From the NCBI RefSeq assembly GCF_008329525.1, contig NZ_NPKQ01000015.1, positions 1 through 64,000 of the forward strand: a stretch of DNA of 64,000 nt, given 5' to 3'. This DNA is from Tardiphaga sp. P9-11. Its GTDB lineage: Bacteria; Pseudomonadota; Alphaproteobacteria; Rhizobiales; Xanthobacteraceae. Every line of letters starts with the position of its first letter. Position 1 is the first letter of the stretch. The notes beneath the pieces were generated by a model. The model had not been told where the DNA came from. It ran no database searches and saw nothing but the letters and a program-made list of their open reading frames with translations. This document shows positions 1 to 7,612 of the stretch, one piece after another. The translations under genes and the position numbers were made by a program.

Positions 1-40
1 CAGCTTACCAGCTTACCAGCTTACCAGCTTACCAGCTTAC
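1..40. repeat. 8-bp tandem repeat, five copies
   Basis: Five perfect head-to-tail copies of CAGCTTAC begin at the first base of the window, so the array may continue to the left. A sixth unit decays into CAGCATTC. Short direct repeats upstream of a parA gene are common partition-site or replication elements, so a centromere-like role is an inference from position. Confidence 0.85.
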
Positions 41-250
41 CAGCATTCTGTGATGCAAGGATCACACAATACCTTGATCCTTTTGCTAACGGGGGATTAA
101 CAGTATGACCGCATACTCCTATGCTGGGAATCAAGGATCACAGAACGACGGCATCAAAGTCTCACAGCATGCTGTCATAAAGCGACCTGAAATATGAGTG
201 CGCAACAGCATACCAGCATTCTTGGATTAAATTTAGAAAAGGGGTTAGAT
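41..250. promoter_or_regulatory. parA leader with several dyads
   Basis: This 210-bp leader has no gene but is dense in symmetry. AAGGATCA at 57-64 pairs with TGATCCTT at 75-82, and CAAGGATCACA recurs at 56-66 and 132-142. AGTATG-ACCG-CATACT lies at 102-117, and the perfect palindrome CAGCATGCTG at 165-174. CAGCAT half-sites recur up to about 225. The AGTATG/CATACT arms return in a longer form just after the next gene (1297-1320). A partition operator or centromere bound by the downstream ribbon-helix-helix protein is the likely reading. Confidence 0.6.
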
Positions 251-889
251 ATGAAGGTGATAACACTTGTCACCCAGAAGGGGGGAAGCGGAAAGAGTAC
301 CCTCTGCGTATCTCTCGCGGTCGCGGCACACGAAGCGGGGCACTCGGTGTGCATTCTGGAAATGGATAGGCAAGCTACGGTGACGCAGTGGGCTAAGCAG
401 CGACACGGCATGGATCCGGAGGTCGCGCAGATCTCGGCGGACAAGCTAGATGGGGCTTTGACCAAGCTGCGCACAGTCGACTGCGAATACGTTTTCCTGG
501 ATACGCCTGGCATCGATAGCCCCGGAACCAACCTTGCGATCGCCGCATCAGACCTGTGTTTGGTGCCTTGCCGGCCGACGCCGGCTGACCTTAAAGGCGT
601 GGCACCGACGCTCGGCGCCATCTTCCGCCTCGAGAAAGACTTCGCCTTCGTTCTCAACCAAACCCCGCCGAAGGGCATCCGCATCAAGGAAACCGCGGAA
701 GGCCTCAGCAGTCTTGGTGTCCTGGCGGATGTAAACATCGTCATGCGCAACGATCACCAGGACGCCATGGGCAAAGGGGAGGGGGTCACCGAATTCAATC
801 CTACGGGACCAGCGGCCGAAGAAATTCGCAAGCTCTGGGCCTGGATCGACAACCGAACGAAAGCCATCCCGCATGTCAAAGCAGCCTAG
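251..889 (+). CDS. parA: ParA-type partition ATPase
   Basis: A 212-residue protein that opens almost directly with the deviant Walker A motif KGGSGKST (residues about 10-17), followed by a Walker A'-like DRQAT segment and a DTPG switch near the middle. These mark the ParA/MinD family, which moves plasmid copies apart over the nucleoid by ATP-driven binding. The small size and lack of an N-terminal DNA-binding domain fit type Ib ParA proteins. I chose the ATG at 251 because AAAAGGGG lies just upstream; an in-frame ATG at 194 would add 19 residues that run through the CAGCAT repeats. It overlaps the next gene by 17 bp, so the two are probably translated together. Confidence 0.9.
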   Translation: MKVITLVTQKGGSGKSTLCVSLAVAAHEAGHSVCILEMDRQATVTQWAKQRHGMDPEVAQISADKLDGALTKLRTVDCEYVFLDTPGIDSPGTNLAIAASDLCLVPCRPTPADLKGVAPTLGAIFRLEKDFAFVLNQTPPKGIRIKETAEGLSSLGVLADVNIVMRNDHQDAMGKGEGVTEFNPTGPAAEEIRKLWAWIDNRTKAIPHVKAA

Positions 890-1295
890 GATGAATCTTA
901 AGGACCTGATCGCGGCCGAGGTCGTCTCGGTGCAGCGTCCTGCTATTGAAGTTGAAGCCGCGCCATCAGAGCCGGAGGTAAACGTCGAGGCCTCGGTTTC
1001 TGCGGTAGAGGAGGCTCCGGCCGCCCCTGCGCCGGCGCGGCAGAGGGTCGTTTCACTCGCTCCAAGAAGGCCTGCCCGTAAGCCCACTCCCGTGGTGCGG
1101 AAAGGGGAGGGGACGATCCGGGAGCGAGCGCGGCAGCTATCGCTCTACTTGGAAGAACCGGTTTACGATCAGATCCGCGAGATTGCTCACGTAGAGCGCG
1201 TCAAGATGCACCAGTTAATCCTCGAAGGCGTCGACCTATTGCTTAAAAAGCGAGGTGCACCTTCGATCCGTGAACTAATGGACATGACTGGATAA
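873..1295 (+). CDS. Ribbon-helix-helix partition partner (ParB/ParG role)
   Basis: This 140-residue protein has a low-complexity Ala/Pro/Glu-rich N-terminal half. Its C-terminal block, about residues 80-130, reads as a ribbon-helix-helix domain: a beta strand (RQLSLYLEEPVYDQI) followed by two helices ending in LLLKKRG. Type Ib plasmid partition modules pair a small ParA with such a DNA-binding partner that also represses the operon. The gene starts inside parA; a second in-frame ATG at 891 is possible. Dyads before parA and directly after this gene are the obvious candidate binding sites. The role is inferred from position and fold, not from a recognised named family. Confidence 0.7.
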   Translation: MSKQPRMNLKDLIAAEVVSVQRPAIEVEAAPSEPEVNVEASVSAVEEAPAAPAPARQRVVSLAPRRPARKPTPVVRKGEGTIRERARQLSLYLEEPVYDQIREIAHVERVKMHQLILEGVDLLLKKRGAPSIRELMDMTG

Positions 1296-1296
1296 C

Positions 1297-1320
1297 AGTA
1301 TGCTGTGACACCAGCATACT
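1297..1320. promoter_or_regulatory. 9-bp inverted repeat after the par operon
   Basis: AGTATGCTG, spacer TGACAC, then CAGCATACT: two perfect 9-bp arms two bases after the stop codon of the ParB-like gene. The arms extend the AGTATG/CATACT and CAGCATGCTG motifs found before parA, so sites of one sequence family bracket the operon. It has no T-tract, so a protein-binding site fits better than a terminator. Confidence 0.7.
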
Positions 1321-1333
1321 CGATGGACAAAAG

Positions 1334-1359
1334 AAAAGCCCCGCAAATGCGGGGCTTTT
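1334..1359. terminator. Bidirectional Rho-independent terminator
   Basis: AAAAGCCCCGC and GCGGGGCTTTT form an 11-bp stem around the loop AAAT, with A and T tracts on both flanks. It lies between the convergent par operon and the minus-strand ribbon-helix-helix gene, and can stop transcription from both sides. Confidence 0.9.
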
Positions 1360-1367
1360 CGTTTGAG

Positions 1368-1643
1368 TCAGAGGAAGAGCCTGAGTCGCTCCCGATCTGA
1401 ACCGTCGGGATTCTGAATGATGACCTGGCGCCCACTCTTGTGGGCTTCCAGGAGGGCCGCATAAGCGGTCAGGGCATTACGGAACACTTCCGCAGTGCTG
1501 GTGGCGTGCGATGCTTCCACCAGCTCATCGATCTTCCTTTGAAGTCCGTCAGGCACGGTCACGTGAAGTCTTGCCACGGACCGAGAATTCCGGGCTGGCG
1601 CCCCACCTGCGGATTCAGACGCATCCGCCGTTTTGGTTGCCAT
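1368..1643 (-). CDS. Ribbon-helix-helix transcriptional regulator
   Basis: A 91-residue protein with a disordered Ala/Ser-rich N-terminus of about 25 residues. A CopG/Arc-like core follows: strand ARLHVTVPDGL, helix QRKIDELVEASH, then TSTAEVFRNALTAYAALLEAH. The C-terminal tail (VIIQNPDGSDRERLRLFL) is typical of the short RHH regulators found on rhizobial plasmids. Such proteins bind DNA as dimers of dimers at short palindromes. Two identical 13-bp palindromes lie 36 and 121 bp upstream of its start, so self-regulation and control of the divergent small gene is the likely arrangement. Confidence 0.75.
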   Translation of the reverse strand: MATKTADASESAGGAPARNSRSVARLHVTVPDGLQRKIDELVEASHATSTAEVFRNALTAYAALLEAHKSGRQVIIQNPDGSDRERLRLFL

Positions 1644-1678
1644 TATCAGCCTTTCTAAACGAGATTTGGCCCCGGAAA

Positions 1679-1691
1679 CACACTGAGTGTG
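1679..1691. promoter_or_regulatory. Operator CACACTGAGTGTG, copy 1
   Basis: A perfect palindrome of 6-bp arms around a central G, 36 bp upstream of the minus-strand RHH gene. An identical copy lies 85 bp away. It is the best candidate for the regulator's own binding site. Confidence 0.75.
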
Positions 1692-1763
1692 CGAATCCGA
1701 ATTCGCCAGTTGTTACCAAGCACCGAAATACAGGCATTTTTGTGCCGACGCAACCATTATCGA

Positions 1764-1776
1764 CACACTGAGTGTG
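1764..1776. promoter_or_regulatory. Operator CACACTGAGTGTG, copy 2
   Basis: Identical to the palindrome at 1679-1691. It ends 8 bp before the TTGACA box of a good plus-strand promoter, so a bound repressor could block the divergent promoter or bridge both sites. Confidence 0.75.
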
Positions 1777-1783
1777 CTTTCAG

Positions 1784-1811
1784 TTGACATATGGCTGAGC
1801 CTTCGTATACG
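1784..1811 (+). promoter_or_regulatory. Sigma-70-type promoter
   Basis: TTGACA at 1784-1789, a 16-bp spacer and TATACG at 1806-1811. It faces the small membrane-protein gene at 1912 and follows the second CACACTGAGTGTG palindrome. Confidence 0.6.
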
Positions 1812-1911
1812 GTTTTCAAGCCCGATCAAGGGCGGATTATTTCCTTACCACCCAATTGGAGAAGACCATGACGAAGACATTCAGCAGACAACCCAAAGCC
1901 AGGAGTCACCA

Positions 1912-2145
1912 ATGGGTTCGGATGAGGATATACGCGACGTCACGCTAGAAGACCTCCGGCGGCGGTTCGGCTGCCCGGAGCTAGAGTATCTCGAAGTTGA
2001 AAAGGAGCCTGAGAATGAAGACCGGCCTCCAAGCAGGGGTTCCGGGTATATGAGCCGCTGGGAAACGTTGATCATGGGGGTGATCGGCAGCTTGCTGGCG
2101 AGCTGGATTTGGGCGGCGATCTGGGGCGGATCGAGCGGGATGTGA
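1912..2145 (+). CDS. Small tail-anchored membrane protein, unknown function
   Basis: A 77-residue protein with an acidic soluble N-terminal half and a single C-terminal hydrophobic segment (about residues 53-72, rich in Leu, Trp and Ile). A tail-anchored inner-membrane protein is the natural reading. I chose the ATG at 1912 because AGGAG sits 8 bp upstream; the frame is open for another 75 codons upstream, but those run through the operator and promoter. It stands alone between a regulated promoter and a strong terminator, and is probably controlled by the divergent RHH regulator. I do not recognise the family. Confidence 0.65.
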   Translation: MGSDEDIRDVTLEDLRRRFGCPELEYLEVEKEPENEDRPPSRGSGYMSRWETLIMGVIGSLLASWIWAAIWGGSSGM

Positions 2146-2183
2146 CTAATTGTTTTGAGCGAGATGTGACGCGAGTAGTTTTG

Positions 2184-2215
2184 AAAAGGCCTGGCGCAAA
2201 CGCCAGGCCTTTTTT
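2184..2215 (+). terminator. Rho-independent terminator
   Basis: AAAAGGCCTGGCG and CGCCAGGCCTTTT form a 13-bp stem with loop CAAA, followed by more T residues. It ends the small membrane-protein transcript and insulates repA. Confidence 0.92.
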
Positions 2216-2317
2216 ACGCTGAGACTATGCAGTTGGGCGTTGCCTAAATTGCGCACAGCTAAAGCAAAAAAGTGTCGAAGATTTCCCCCGACTCGGTGTT
2301 TCGCGATAAGGTGAGAC

Positions 2318-3565
2318 ATGGCCCGGCAGAAACTCTCATTGAAGACGCGCGAAGAATTCGCGGACCTGTCTTTGCACGAGAAGAACGCCTACCTGCAGGA
2401 AGTGGCCGCCCAGGTGTCCCGGGCTCGCGACGAAGAGCCCAAGCCGCTAGATAAGGATTCCCTCGCCCGGCTCCGTCGCTTCTACGCCCGTCGAAGCATG
2501 GCTGATCTCAAAGCTCCCGATAAGAACGATCCGCTCGGCGCGGCGCTTTTGCGGCTGGCAGAGGCCATTCGGTCTGAGGAAATCCAGAAATACGTGCAGC
2601 ACGAAGTCCCCAGCACACCGCGGCCGATCGTGCGGCAAGCGCCCGTCGACGACGCGCAGATGATGTTCTTTGTGCCGAGCGTCCACGATGCACCGGTCAA
2701 GGATGACCTCAACCTGATGGACATCGCGCCCTTCGCGCTTTCCAAGACGTCAGGGGAGGGGGTCATTCGCTACGAGCTGAAGGACTCCATCATCACCGTA
2801 GAGGGCGGAGCCAGCGTCGGGCTTGCGACGGCGTACGACTACGACATCTTCATCAATATGGTCTCGCACCTGGCTGCGGCCATGCGAAACTTCCACATCG
2901 ATGACAAGAAGGGCCTCCGGCCTGGGCTTCCAGCGCGGCTTTATAGCCCGAATGCATCCGAGATCCTGAAATTCTGCCGACGCGAGCTCGGCGGTAAGCA
3001 GTATGAAGACCTTGAGCGTGCTCTCGATCGCCTGCAGGCGACGCGCATCAAGATCACCAACCTCGATCAGGGTAATGGCAAGGGCGGCAAGCGCCGGGAG
3101 GTTCAATCCTTCCCGTTGATCGGACGCTACAAGGTCGTCAGCCGCACCACCCAGGACAGGATTGATCAGGTTGAGATCGAAATTCCGCAGTGGGTATACG
3201 AAGGGGTTGTGAAAGCAGATCGGTCGGCGCCGTCGATCCTTACGCTGCATCCGGACTACTTCCTGATCGCCAGGCCGATCGCCAAGTTTATCTATCGGCT
3301 TGCCCGAAAGGCTGCTGGTTCGACCGTCGCCGTGTATGGCTTCCCGGAGCTTCACCGCCGCAGCGGATCAAAGCTTCCCGCCCACAAGTTTCGCCAAGCG
3401 ATCCATGAGATCGTTGCCGCGGCGAAGGACAATCCTCTGCCCGATTACGACCTGGTCATCGAGCAGGGCGAGAAGTCCGAACTCCTGCGGATGCGATACC
3501 GCGACGGCAAAGAAAAGCCGAACATCTCTGACAGCTCGACGGTCCTGCACTCAGCGGTACTCTGA
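2318..3565 (+). CDS. repA: Replication initiator protein A (RPA family)
   Basis: A 415-residue protein matching the RepA/RPA replication initiators of alphaproteobacterial iteron plasmids. The hallmark is the block around YDYDIFINMVSHL (about residues 172-184), followed by a central winged-helix-like region and a C-terminal basic part (FPELHRRSGSKLPAHKFRQA). These initiators bind iterons, help open the AT-rich region and load the replisome. The start at 2318 has AAGGTGAG 6-7 bp upstream. A clear iteron array begins 8 bp after the stop codon, which is strong contextual support. The N-terminal 70 residues are charged and less conserved in character. Confidence 0.9.
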   Translation: MARQKLSLKTREEFADLSLHEKNAYLQEVAAQVSRARDEEPKPLDKDSLARLRRFYARRSMADLKAPDKNDPLGAALLRLAEAIRSEEIQKYVQHEVPSTPRPIVRQAPVDDAQMMFFVPSVHDAPVKDDLNLMDIAPFALSKTSGEGVIRYELKDSIITVEGGASVGLATAYDYDIFINMVSHLAAAMRNFHIDDKKGLRPGLPARLYSPNASEILKFCRRELGGKQYEDLERALDRLQATRIKITNLDQGNGKGGKRREVQSFPLIGRYKVVSRTTQDRIDQVEIEIPQWVYEGVVKADRSAPSILTLHPDYFLIARPIAKFIYRLARKAAGSTVAVYGFPELHRRSGSKLPAHKFRQAIHEIVAAAKDNPLPDYDLVIEQGEKSELLRMRYRDGKEKPNISDSSTVLHSAVL

Positions 3566-3897
3566 CAAAATCACCGTACTTCGGTCCGGCGGATTTGGCA
3601 TGGATTCCGTACATCGATCCGCGCCTTTTTGCCAAAAATACCGGGAACTTAGATCGGATTTGGCATGACTGCCGTACTTCGATCCGTATCGTTTTGACAA
3701 AAGCGGCCGTACTTCACTCCGCAGCCTTTTGTCAGAACGACCGTACATCGGTCCGCGCTGGAATGACAAAAACGCCGTACTTCGCTCCGACTCAGATTGC
3801 CATAAAGGATCTCGCCGCGGCGGGGTCGATCCGTTTTTGTCAACCCGACCGTATTTCGGTCCGCCTTTTTTTGACAAAAATGGAGGCATCGGAGGGC

Positions 3898-3906
3898 TGT
3901 GGATAA
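3898..3906 (-). promoter_or_regulatory. DnaA box in oriV
   Basis: TGTGGATAA on the plus strand is the exact complement of the high-affinity DnaA box TTATCCACA. It lies 12 bp before the 21-bp-phased iteron block, where host DnaA would help RepA open the origin. Confidence 0.85.
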
Positions 3907-4020
3907 GTCGAAATGCGCCGTACTTCGATCCGCGAAATCCGTACTTCATTCCGCCAAACGCGTACATCAATCCGTCATCACCGTACTTCGGTCCAAAATG
4001 GTGGCTTAACCTACTGTAGC

Positions 4021-4080
4021 GGCTCGGCTTTTTGTTCCTAAAACTGTAGATAAAACTATTAAAACAGATTTTTAAAACGC
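4021..4080. other. AT-rich candidate DNA-unwinding element
   Basis: From about 4029 to 4077 the sequence is strongly A/T-rich, with runs such as AAAACT, ATAAAAC and TTTTTAAAAC. It stands out from its GC-rich surroundings and lies right after the phased iterons. No gene is visible here. Confidence 0.65.
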
Positions 4081-4284
4081 CTACGGCTGACAGAATTGAA
4101 ATTTGGATTTGAAGAAGAGGGCTCCGCCGTACATCACTCCGTTTCTCCGCTTGGCAAAATTCCAGATCGACGTCATCTTTGCTCCAGGTTGAGTCCCAGG
4201 GCAGATGATCAACCGGCGCACAACCCAAAGCATTGACGGCGATCGATGCAACCACCTACTGTGCCAATGGGTGGGGGGACTTCA

Positions 4285-5187
4285 ATGCGTCCATGGATTT
4301 GGGCACCGCTGTGCTTGAGCTTGTCGGCATGCATGACCTTTCCGGAGTCAGCGGAAAGAACTCGGCTCGATCTCAAGGCATTCGTCAAATCGATCGAGTG
4401 TGAGCTGGCTGCGGCCGCCTTATCCCCGGCAGGGAGAAAGCGGCACCTCAAAGCTTGGAACGTCCTCACCGATCTCAATATTACATTGGAACGCAGCGTC
4501 TCGGCAGACGGCGTAGTTACGGTTGGGGTGCCAGTCGGCCCCGGCGGACTGGGAGTAACGCCGAAGATTGGTGGAACTGACACCGACATGCGGATCAACA
4601 CCCTCAAGTTTGCGACATCCGTCACGACAGCTGTCGATCATTACGGCAATGACTGCTCTGGCGACGATCCTTCCGAAACCAATATGGGATTGTCCAACTG
4701 GATCCAAGGAACGTTGGCAGCCATCGACGCAGACGATCTCGTGACCATAAGCTTCACAAAGCAGTTCAACATCGTCGTAAACGGCGGCGTCCGTTTTGGT
4801 TACACGCTGGTCCCTGTGACGAACACAATTGATACCGCCGCGGGTTTCTCGACCTACCGCGACTATACAAACAGGTTCACGATCGCACTCACTCCGCCGG
4901 CCGAACCGGCAAAGCCGCTGAAAGTCGCGGTGACCAATTGGCCAAAGTCGGTGACTATGGCGCCGGCGATCACCACGGATCCCGTTCCTGGAGGCGGCAA
5001 ACCGGGCGGCACGACGTTTTTCTTGAATCGGACGCCAAATCCTCCTGTGCTTGTGATTGACCAAGATAGGCGAGGGGGACGTTCATCTTCAGGCCGCCGG
5101 CTGGATACGCCTCGCAATCGGGTGTTGCAGGACCCTATCATTCGCAACGAAATCAACAGTAAGTCGCCGATTTTCCTGCAGCAGTGA
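4285..5187 (+). CDS. Putative lipoprotein, unknown function
   Basis: A 300-residue protein whose first 16 residues form a short signal peptide ending in the lipobox LSLSAC, giving a predicted lipid-modified Cys16. The rest is soluble, rich in beta-forming Thr/Val segments, and ends in a basic tail (about residues 265-300). I chose the ATG at 4285 because a GGGGG tract lies 8 bp upstream; an ATG at 4246 would put 13 unlikely residues before the signal peptide. The next gene, a DUF2235 hydrolase, starts 118 bp downstream on the same strand. I do not recognise the family, and the function is unknown. Confidence 0.6.
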   Translation: MRPWIWAPLCLSLSACMTFPESAERTRLDLKAFVKSIECELAAAALSPAGRKRHLKAWNVLTDLNITLERSVSADGVVTVGVPVGPGGLGVTPKIGGTDTDMRINTLKFATSVTTAVDHYGNDCSGDDPSETNMGLSNWIQGTLAAIDADDLVTISFTKQFNIVVNGGVRFGYTLVPVTNTIDTAAGFSTYRDYTNRFTIALTPPAEPAKPLKVAVTNWPKSVTMAPAITTDPVPGGGKPGGTTFFLNRTPNPPVLVIDQDRRGGRSSSGRRLDTPRNRVLQDPIIRNEINSKSPIFLQQ

Positions 5188-5305
5188 CAGTCCGTCGCAA
5201 AGGCAGCGGAGCGTCAAACTGAGCGCTCTATTTTTGATTGCATGACGTTCATGTTACAACGAGCCTGGCGATGAGATATGTCGGCGCGGGGTCGCGGGGG
5301 CGGAA

Positions 5306-7597
5306 GTGTCAGCAGATAAAATTGTAATCTTGTCCGATGGGACGGGAAATGCGGCGTCGAGCGTCTGGCGCACGAACGTTTGGCGCGTCTTTCAGGCGCT
5401 CGACCTGCGAAGTAACAAGCAGGCGGCCAAGTATGATGATGGTGTAGGCACCTCATCATTCGTGCCGTTGGCTATCCTTGGGGGTGTGTTCGGCTGGGGT
5501 CTGAAACGCAACGTTCTGGACGCATACAAATTTATCTGCCGCAACTACGACTCCGTTGCACCGTCACAGATCTATCTGTTCGGCTTCAGCCGGGGCGCCT
5601 TTACCGCAAGAGTGTTAGCGGCGCTGGTTCTCGATCAAGGCCTGGTGATCGCTGATACAGAGGCCGAGCTGAATAATGGTGCGGTCAAAGCATATAGGGC
5701 CTACCGCGCTAAAGGATATCACTCGATTTGGCGGATCGAGGTCATCTTTCGAGCGATCCGCGACTACGTTTTGGTACCGATCGCGGATAGGTTTGGCGGG
5801 CGCAAGTCTTACTCCGAGATCAAGTATACATCCGTCCCGTCGATCGAGTTCATTGGGCTATGGGACACCGTTGCCGCCTATGGGCTGCCGTTGGATGAGA
5901 TGACCCGCGGCATCAGCAATTGGGTATGGCCGCTTGAGCTTCCGAACCGCGTTCTAAGCCCTAAGGTCAAGTTCGCGCGCCACGCCCTGGCGCTTGATGA
6001 CGAACGAACGACGTTCCACCCGGTTCTTTGGACTGAGCAAGTGGCCGGCGAGCCAGCGCCAAAGGTCCCAACGACCGTCAGCGCAGAGCGGCTGGTGCAA
6101 GCGTGGTTTGTCGGTATGCACGCCAACGTTGGTGGCGGCTATCCCGACGACGCGCTCGCCTATGTCCCTCTGTTTTGGTTAGTTAAGGAGGCGCAGAAAC
6201 ACGGTTTGACATTCAAAGAGGCGCCTTTCGCCGATCCAGACGCGGTCAGGGCAATAGAATCATCACAAGATAAAGATGGCCGCCTTTACGATTCCCGTGC
6301 CGGCGTTGGAGCCTACTATCGGTATGGCCCCCGAAAAGTTGAAGATCTCTGCAATGACCCATCGGTAGGTGTCAGTGTTCCGATGCCGATGATTCATGAA
6401 AGTGTCTTCGGACGAATCGACAGCGGCGCCAACGCTTATGCGCCGATCGGTCTTCCATCCAACTATGTGATCCTTCGTAGCGATGGGACGGTCGAAAGGC
6501 TGGGCGATAACACCTTTGAGACACCAGCCCAGGCCGTCGCAAGGCACGCCCGGCAGGAACGGTTGTGGAATTATGTTTGGATGCGACGCCTCGCATACTT
6601 TGCAACGCTTGCGGCTTCTTTTCACCTCGCGGCGTTTTGGTTGTTTCACGACCGTCAGCCAGCGCATGAATTCGCCTCGAGGTTTCGTCTCGTTTCCGAA
6701 ACCGTGCGCTTTATCGAGTCATTTCTGCCGAGATCCTTCCACTGGTGGACGGATTGGTACGCAGCGAATCCAGAGTGGTTTCTGGGTGGAATAGCGCTTG
6801 TGGCGCTTTTCATAGGCATCGGCTCGATGCTGAGTGGGTGGATTACCGACGGTATGCGAGTGGTCTGGCATTCGCGGGGCGGTCAGGCCGCCGTACCGCC
6901 AGGCTTCGGTCATGACGTTATTTATTGGTTTCGCAATCTCTGGATATACAGGTCCATAATCTGGTTAGGGAAGCGGCACGTCCTGCCGCTTCTCCTGGCC
7001 CTATTGACGGTCTGGATAGCGGCGACTGCGCTGAGCCATCTGCTATTTAATATAGCTGACTCGGCCGGCGCCTTCTGTAACGGTACGGCACCAAGCAGCC
7101 CTCCCGAACAGAGGCCGAAACCTGTCAATCTCGGTGTTCCTCAACAAGCGAACGACTTCTCGACCGATGCGCTGTGCGCCCCAACGGGCCTAACTTTAAG
7201 GGCGGGCCACGACTACGAGATCATGATCACGATCGATATGCCGTGGGCAGACAGTTCGATCACCACCACGCCGTTAGGCTTCAGAACATCGTCGCTTGAT
7301 GGGACGCAGCAATGGGCTTTTCGTAGCGCCATCCTGCTCCGCAGAGTTCTTTTCAGGCCGTGGTTCCGACTCATCGCGCGTATTGGCGAAACCGGCGTCG
7401 ACGAACATTTCCTGGATCCGATCCGGATGAAGGGCAGTGAGCCCTCACAATACAGAGCCAAGCTCACGGCGGCTCGCGACGGAGAGCTGTTCTTGTATGT
7501 AAATGATGCCGTGGTCGGTCTGCCGTGGATCCATTCGATCTTCTACGGCCCTAACAACAATCGCGGGACTGCAAAGGTTACGGTCAAACTGTTGTAG
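5306..7597 (+). CDS. DUF2235 (Tle1-like) alpha/beta hydrolase with membrane segments
   Basis: A 763-residue protein with an N-terminal DUF2235 domain. It opens with VILSDGTGNA and carries the nucleophile elbow GFSRG (residues 93-97, Ser95). Further on are GLWDTVAAYG and the His-containing segment GMHANVGGGYPDD, which supply the expected Asp and His. Relatives include the Tle1 phospholipase effectors of type VI secretion, but many plain DUF2235 proteins have no known substrate. Hydrophobic segments lie near residues 430-450, 492-515 and 562-585. The start is GTG at 5306 after a G-rich tract. The next gene follows after 15 bp, so the two form an operon. No VgrG or PAAR partner is in view. Confidence 0.8.
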   Translation: MSADKIVILSDGTGNAASSVWRTNVWRVFQALDLRSNKQAAKYDDGVGTSSFVPLAILGGVFGWGLKRNVLDAYKFICRNYDSVAPSQIYLFGFSRGAFTARVLAALVLDQGLVIADTEAELNNGAVKAYRAYRAKGYHSIWRIEVIFRAIRDYVLVPIADRFGGRKSYSEIKYTSVPSIEFIGLWDTVAAYGLPLDEMTRGISNWVWPLELPNRVLSPKVKFARHALALDDERTTFHPVLWTEQVAGEPAPKVPTTVSAERLVQAWFVGMHANVGGGYPDDALAYVPLFWLVKEAQKHGLTFKEAPFADPDAVRAIESSQDKDGRLYDSRAGVGAYYRYGPRKVEDLCNDPSVGVSVPMPMIHESVFGRIDSGANAYAPIGLPSNYVILRSDGTVERLGDNTFETPAQAVARHARQERLWNYVWMRRLAYFATLAASFHLAAFWLFHDRQPAHEFASRFRLVSETVRFIESFLPRSFHWWTDWYAANPEWFLGGIALVALFIGIGSMLSGWITDGMRVVWHSRGGQAAVPPGFGHDVIYWFRNLWIYRSIIWLGKRHVLPLLLALLTVWIAATALSHLLFNIADSAGAFCNGTAPSSPPEQRPKPVNLGVPQQANDFSTDALCAPTGLTLRAGHDYEIMITIDMPWADSSITTTPLGFRTSSLDGTQQWAFRSAILLRRVLFRPWFRLIARIGETGVDEHFLDPIRMKGSEPSQYRAKLTAARDGELFLYVNDAVVGLPWIHSIFYGPNNNRGTAKVTVKLL

Positions 7598-7612
7598 CAA
7601 GGGGAGGCACTC

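Larger units (their letters stand above)
3574..4141. repeat. oriV iteron array (12 copies, two periods)
   Basis: Twelve copies of a 15-bp iteron, consensus CCGTACWTCRNTCCG, start at 3574, 3607, 3672, 3707, 3741, 3775, 3849, 3918, 3939, 3960, 3981 and 4127. A decayed copy at about 3641 fills the gap in the first set, giving a period of about 34 bp. In that set the spacers carry TTTTGNCA/TGNCAAAA boxes, including perfect TTTTGNCAAAA palindromes at 3627-3637 and 3692-3702. The copies at 3918-3995 repeat at exactly 21 bp. Array, DnaA box and AT-rich stretch directly follow repA, as expected for the vegetative origin. Confidence 0.93.

Noticed and set aside
2750-3355. 201-residue minus-strand frame inside repA
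   Set aside because: It is antisense to a strongly supported initiator gene and has the composition of a shadow frame.
3551-4255. Long minus-strand open frame across the iterons (234 residues)
   Set aside because: Its sequence is just the iteron repeated (KYG motifs) with no start signal or protein-like composition; repeats without stops explain it.
4420-5064. 214-residue minus-strand frame inside the lipoprotein gene
   Set aside because: Arg/His-rich shadow of a gene with a clear signal peptide; no independent start signal.
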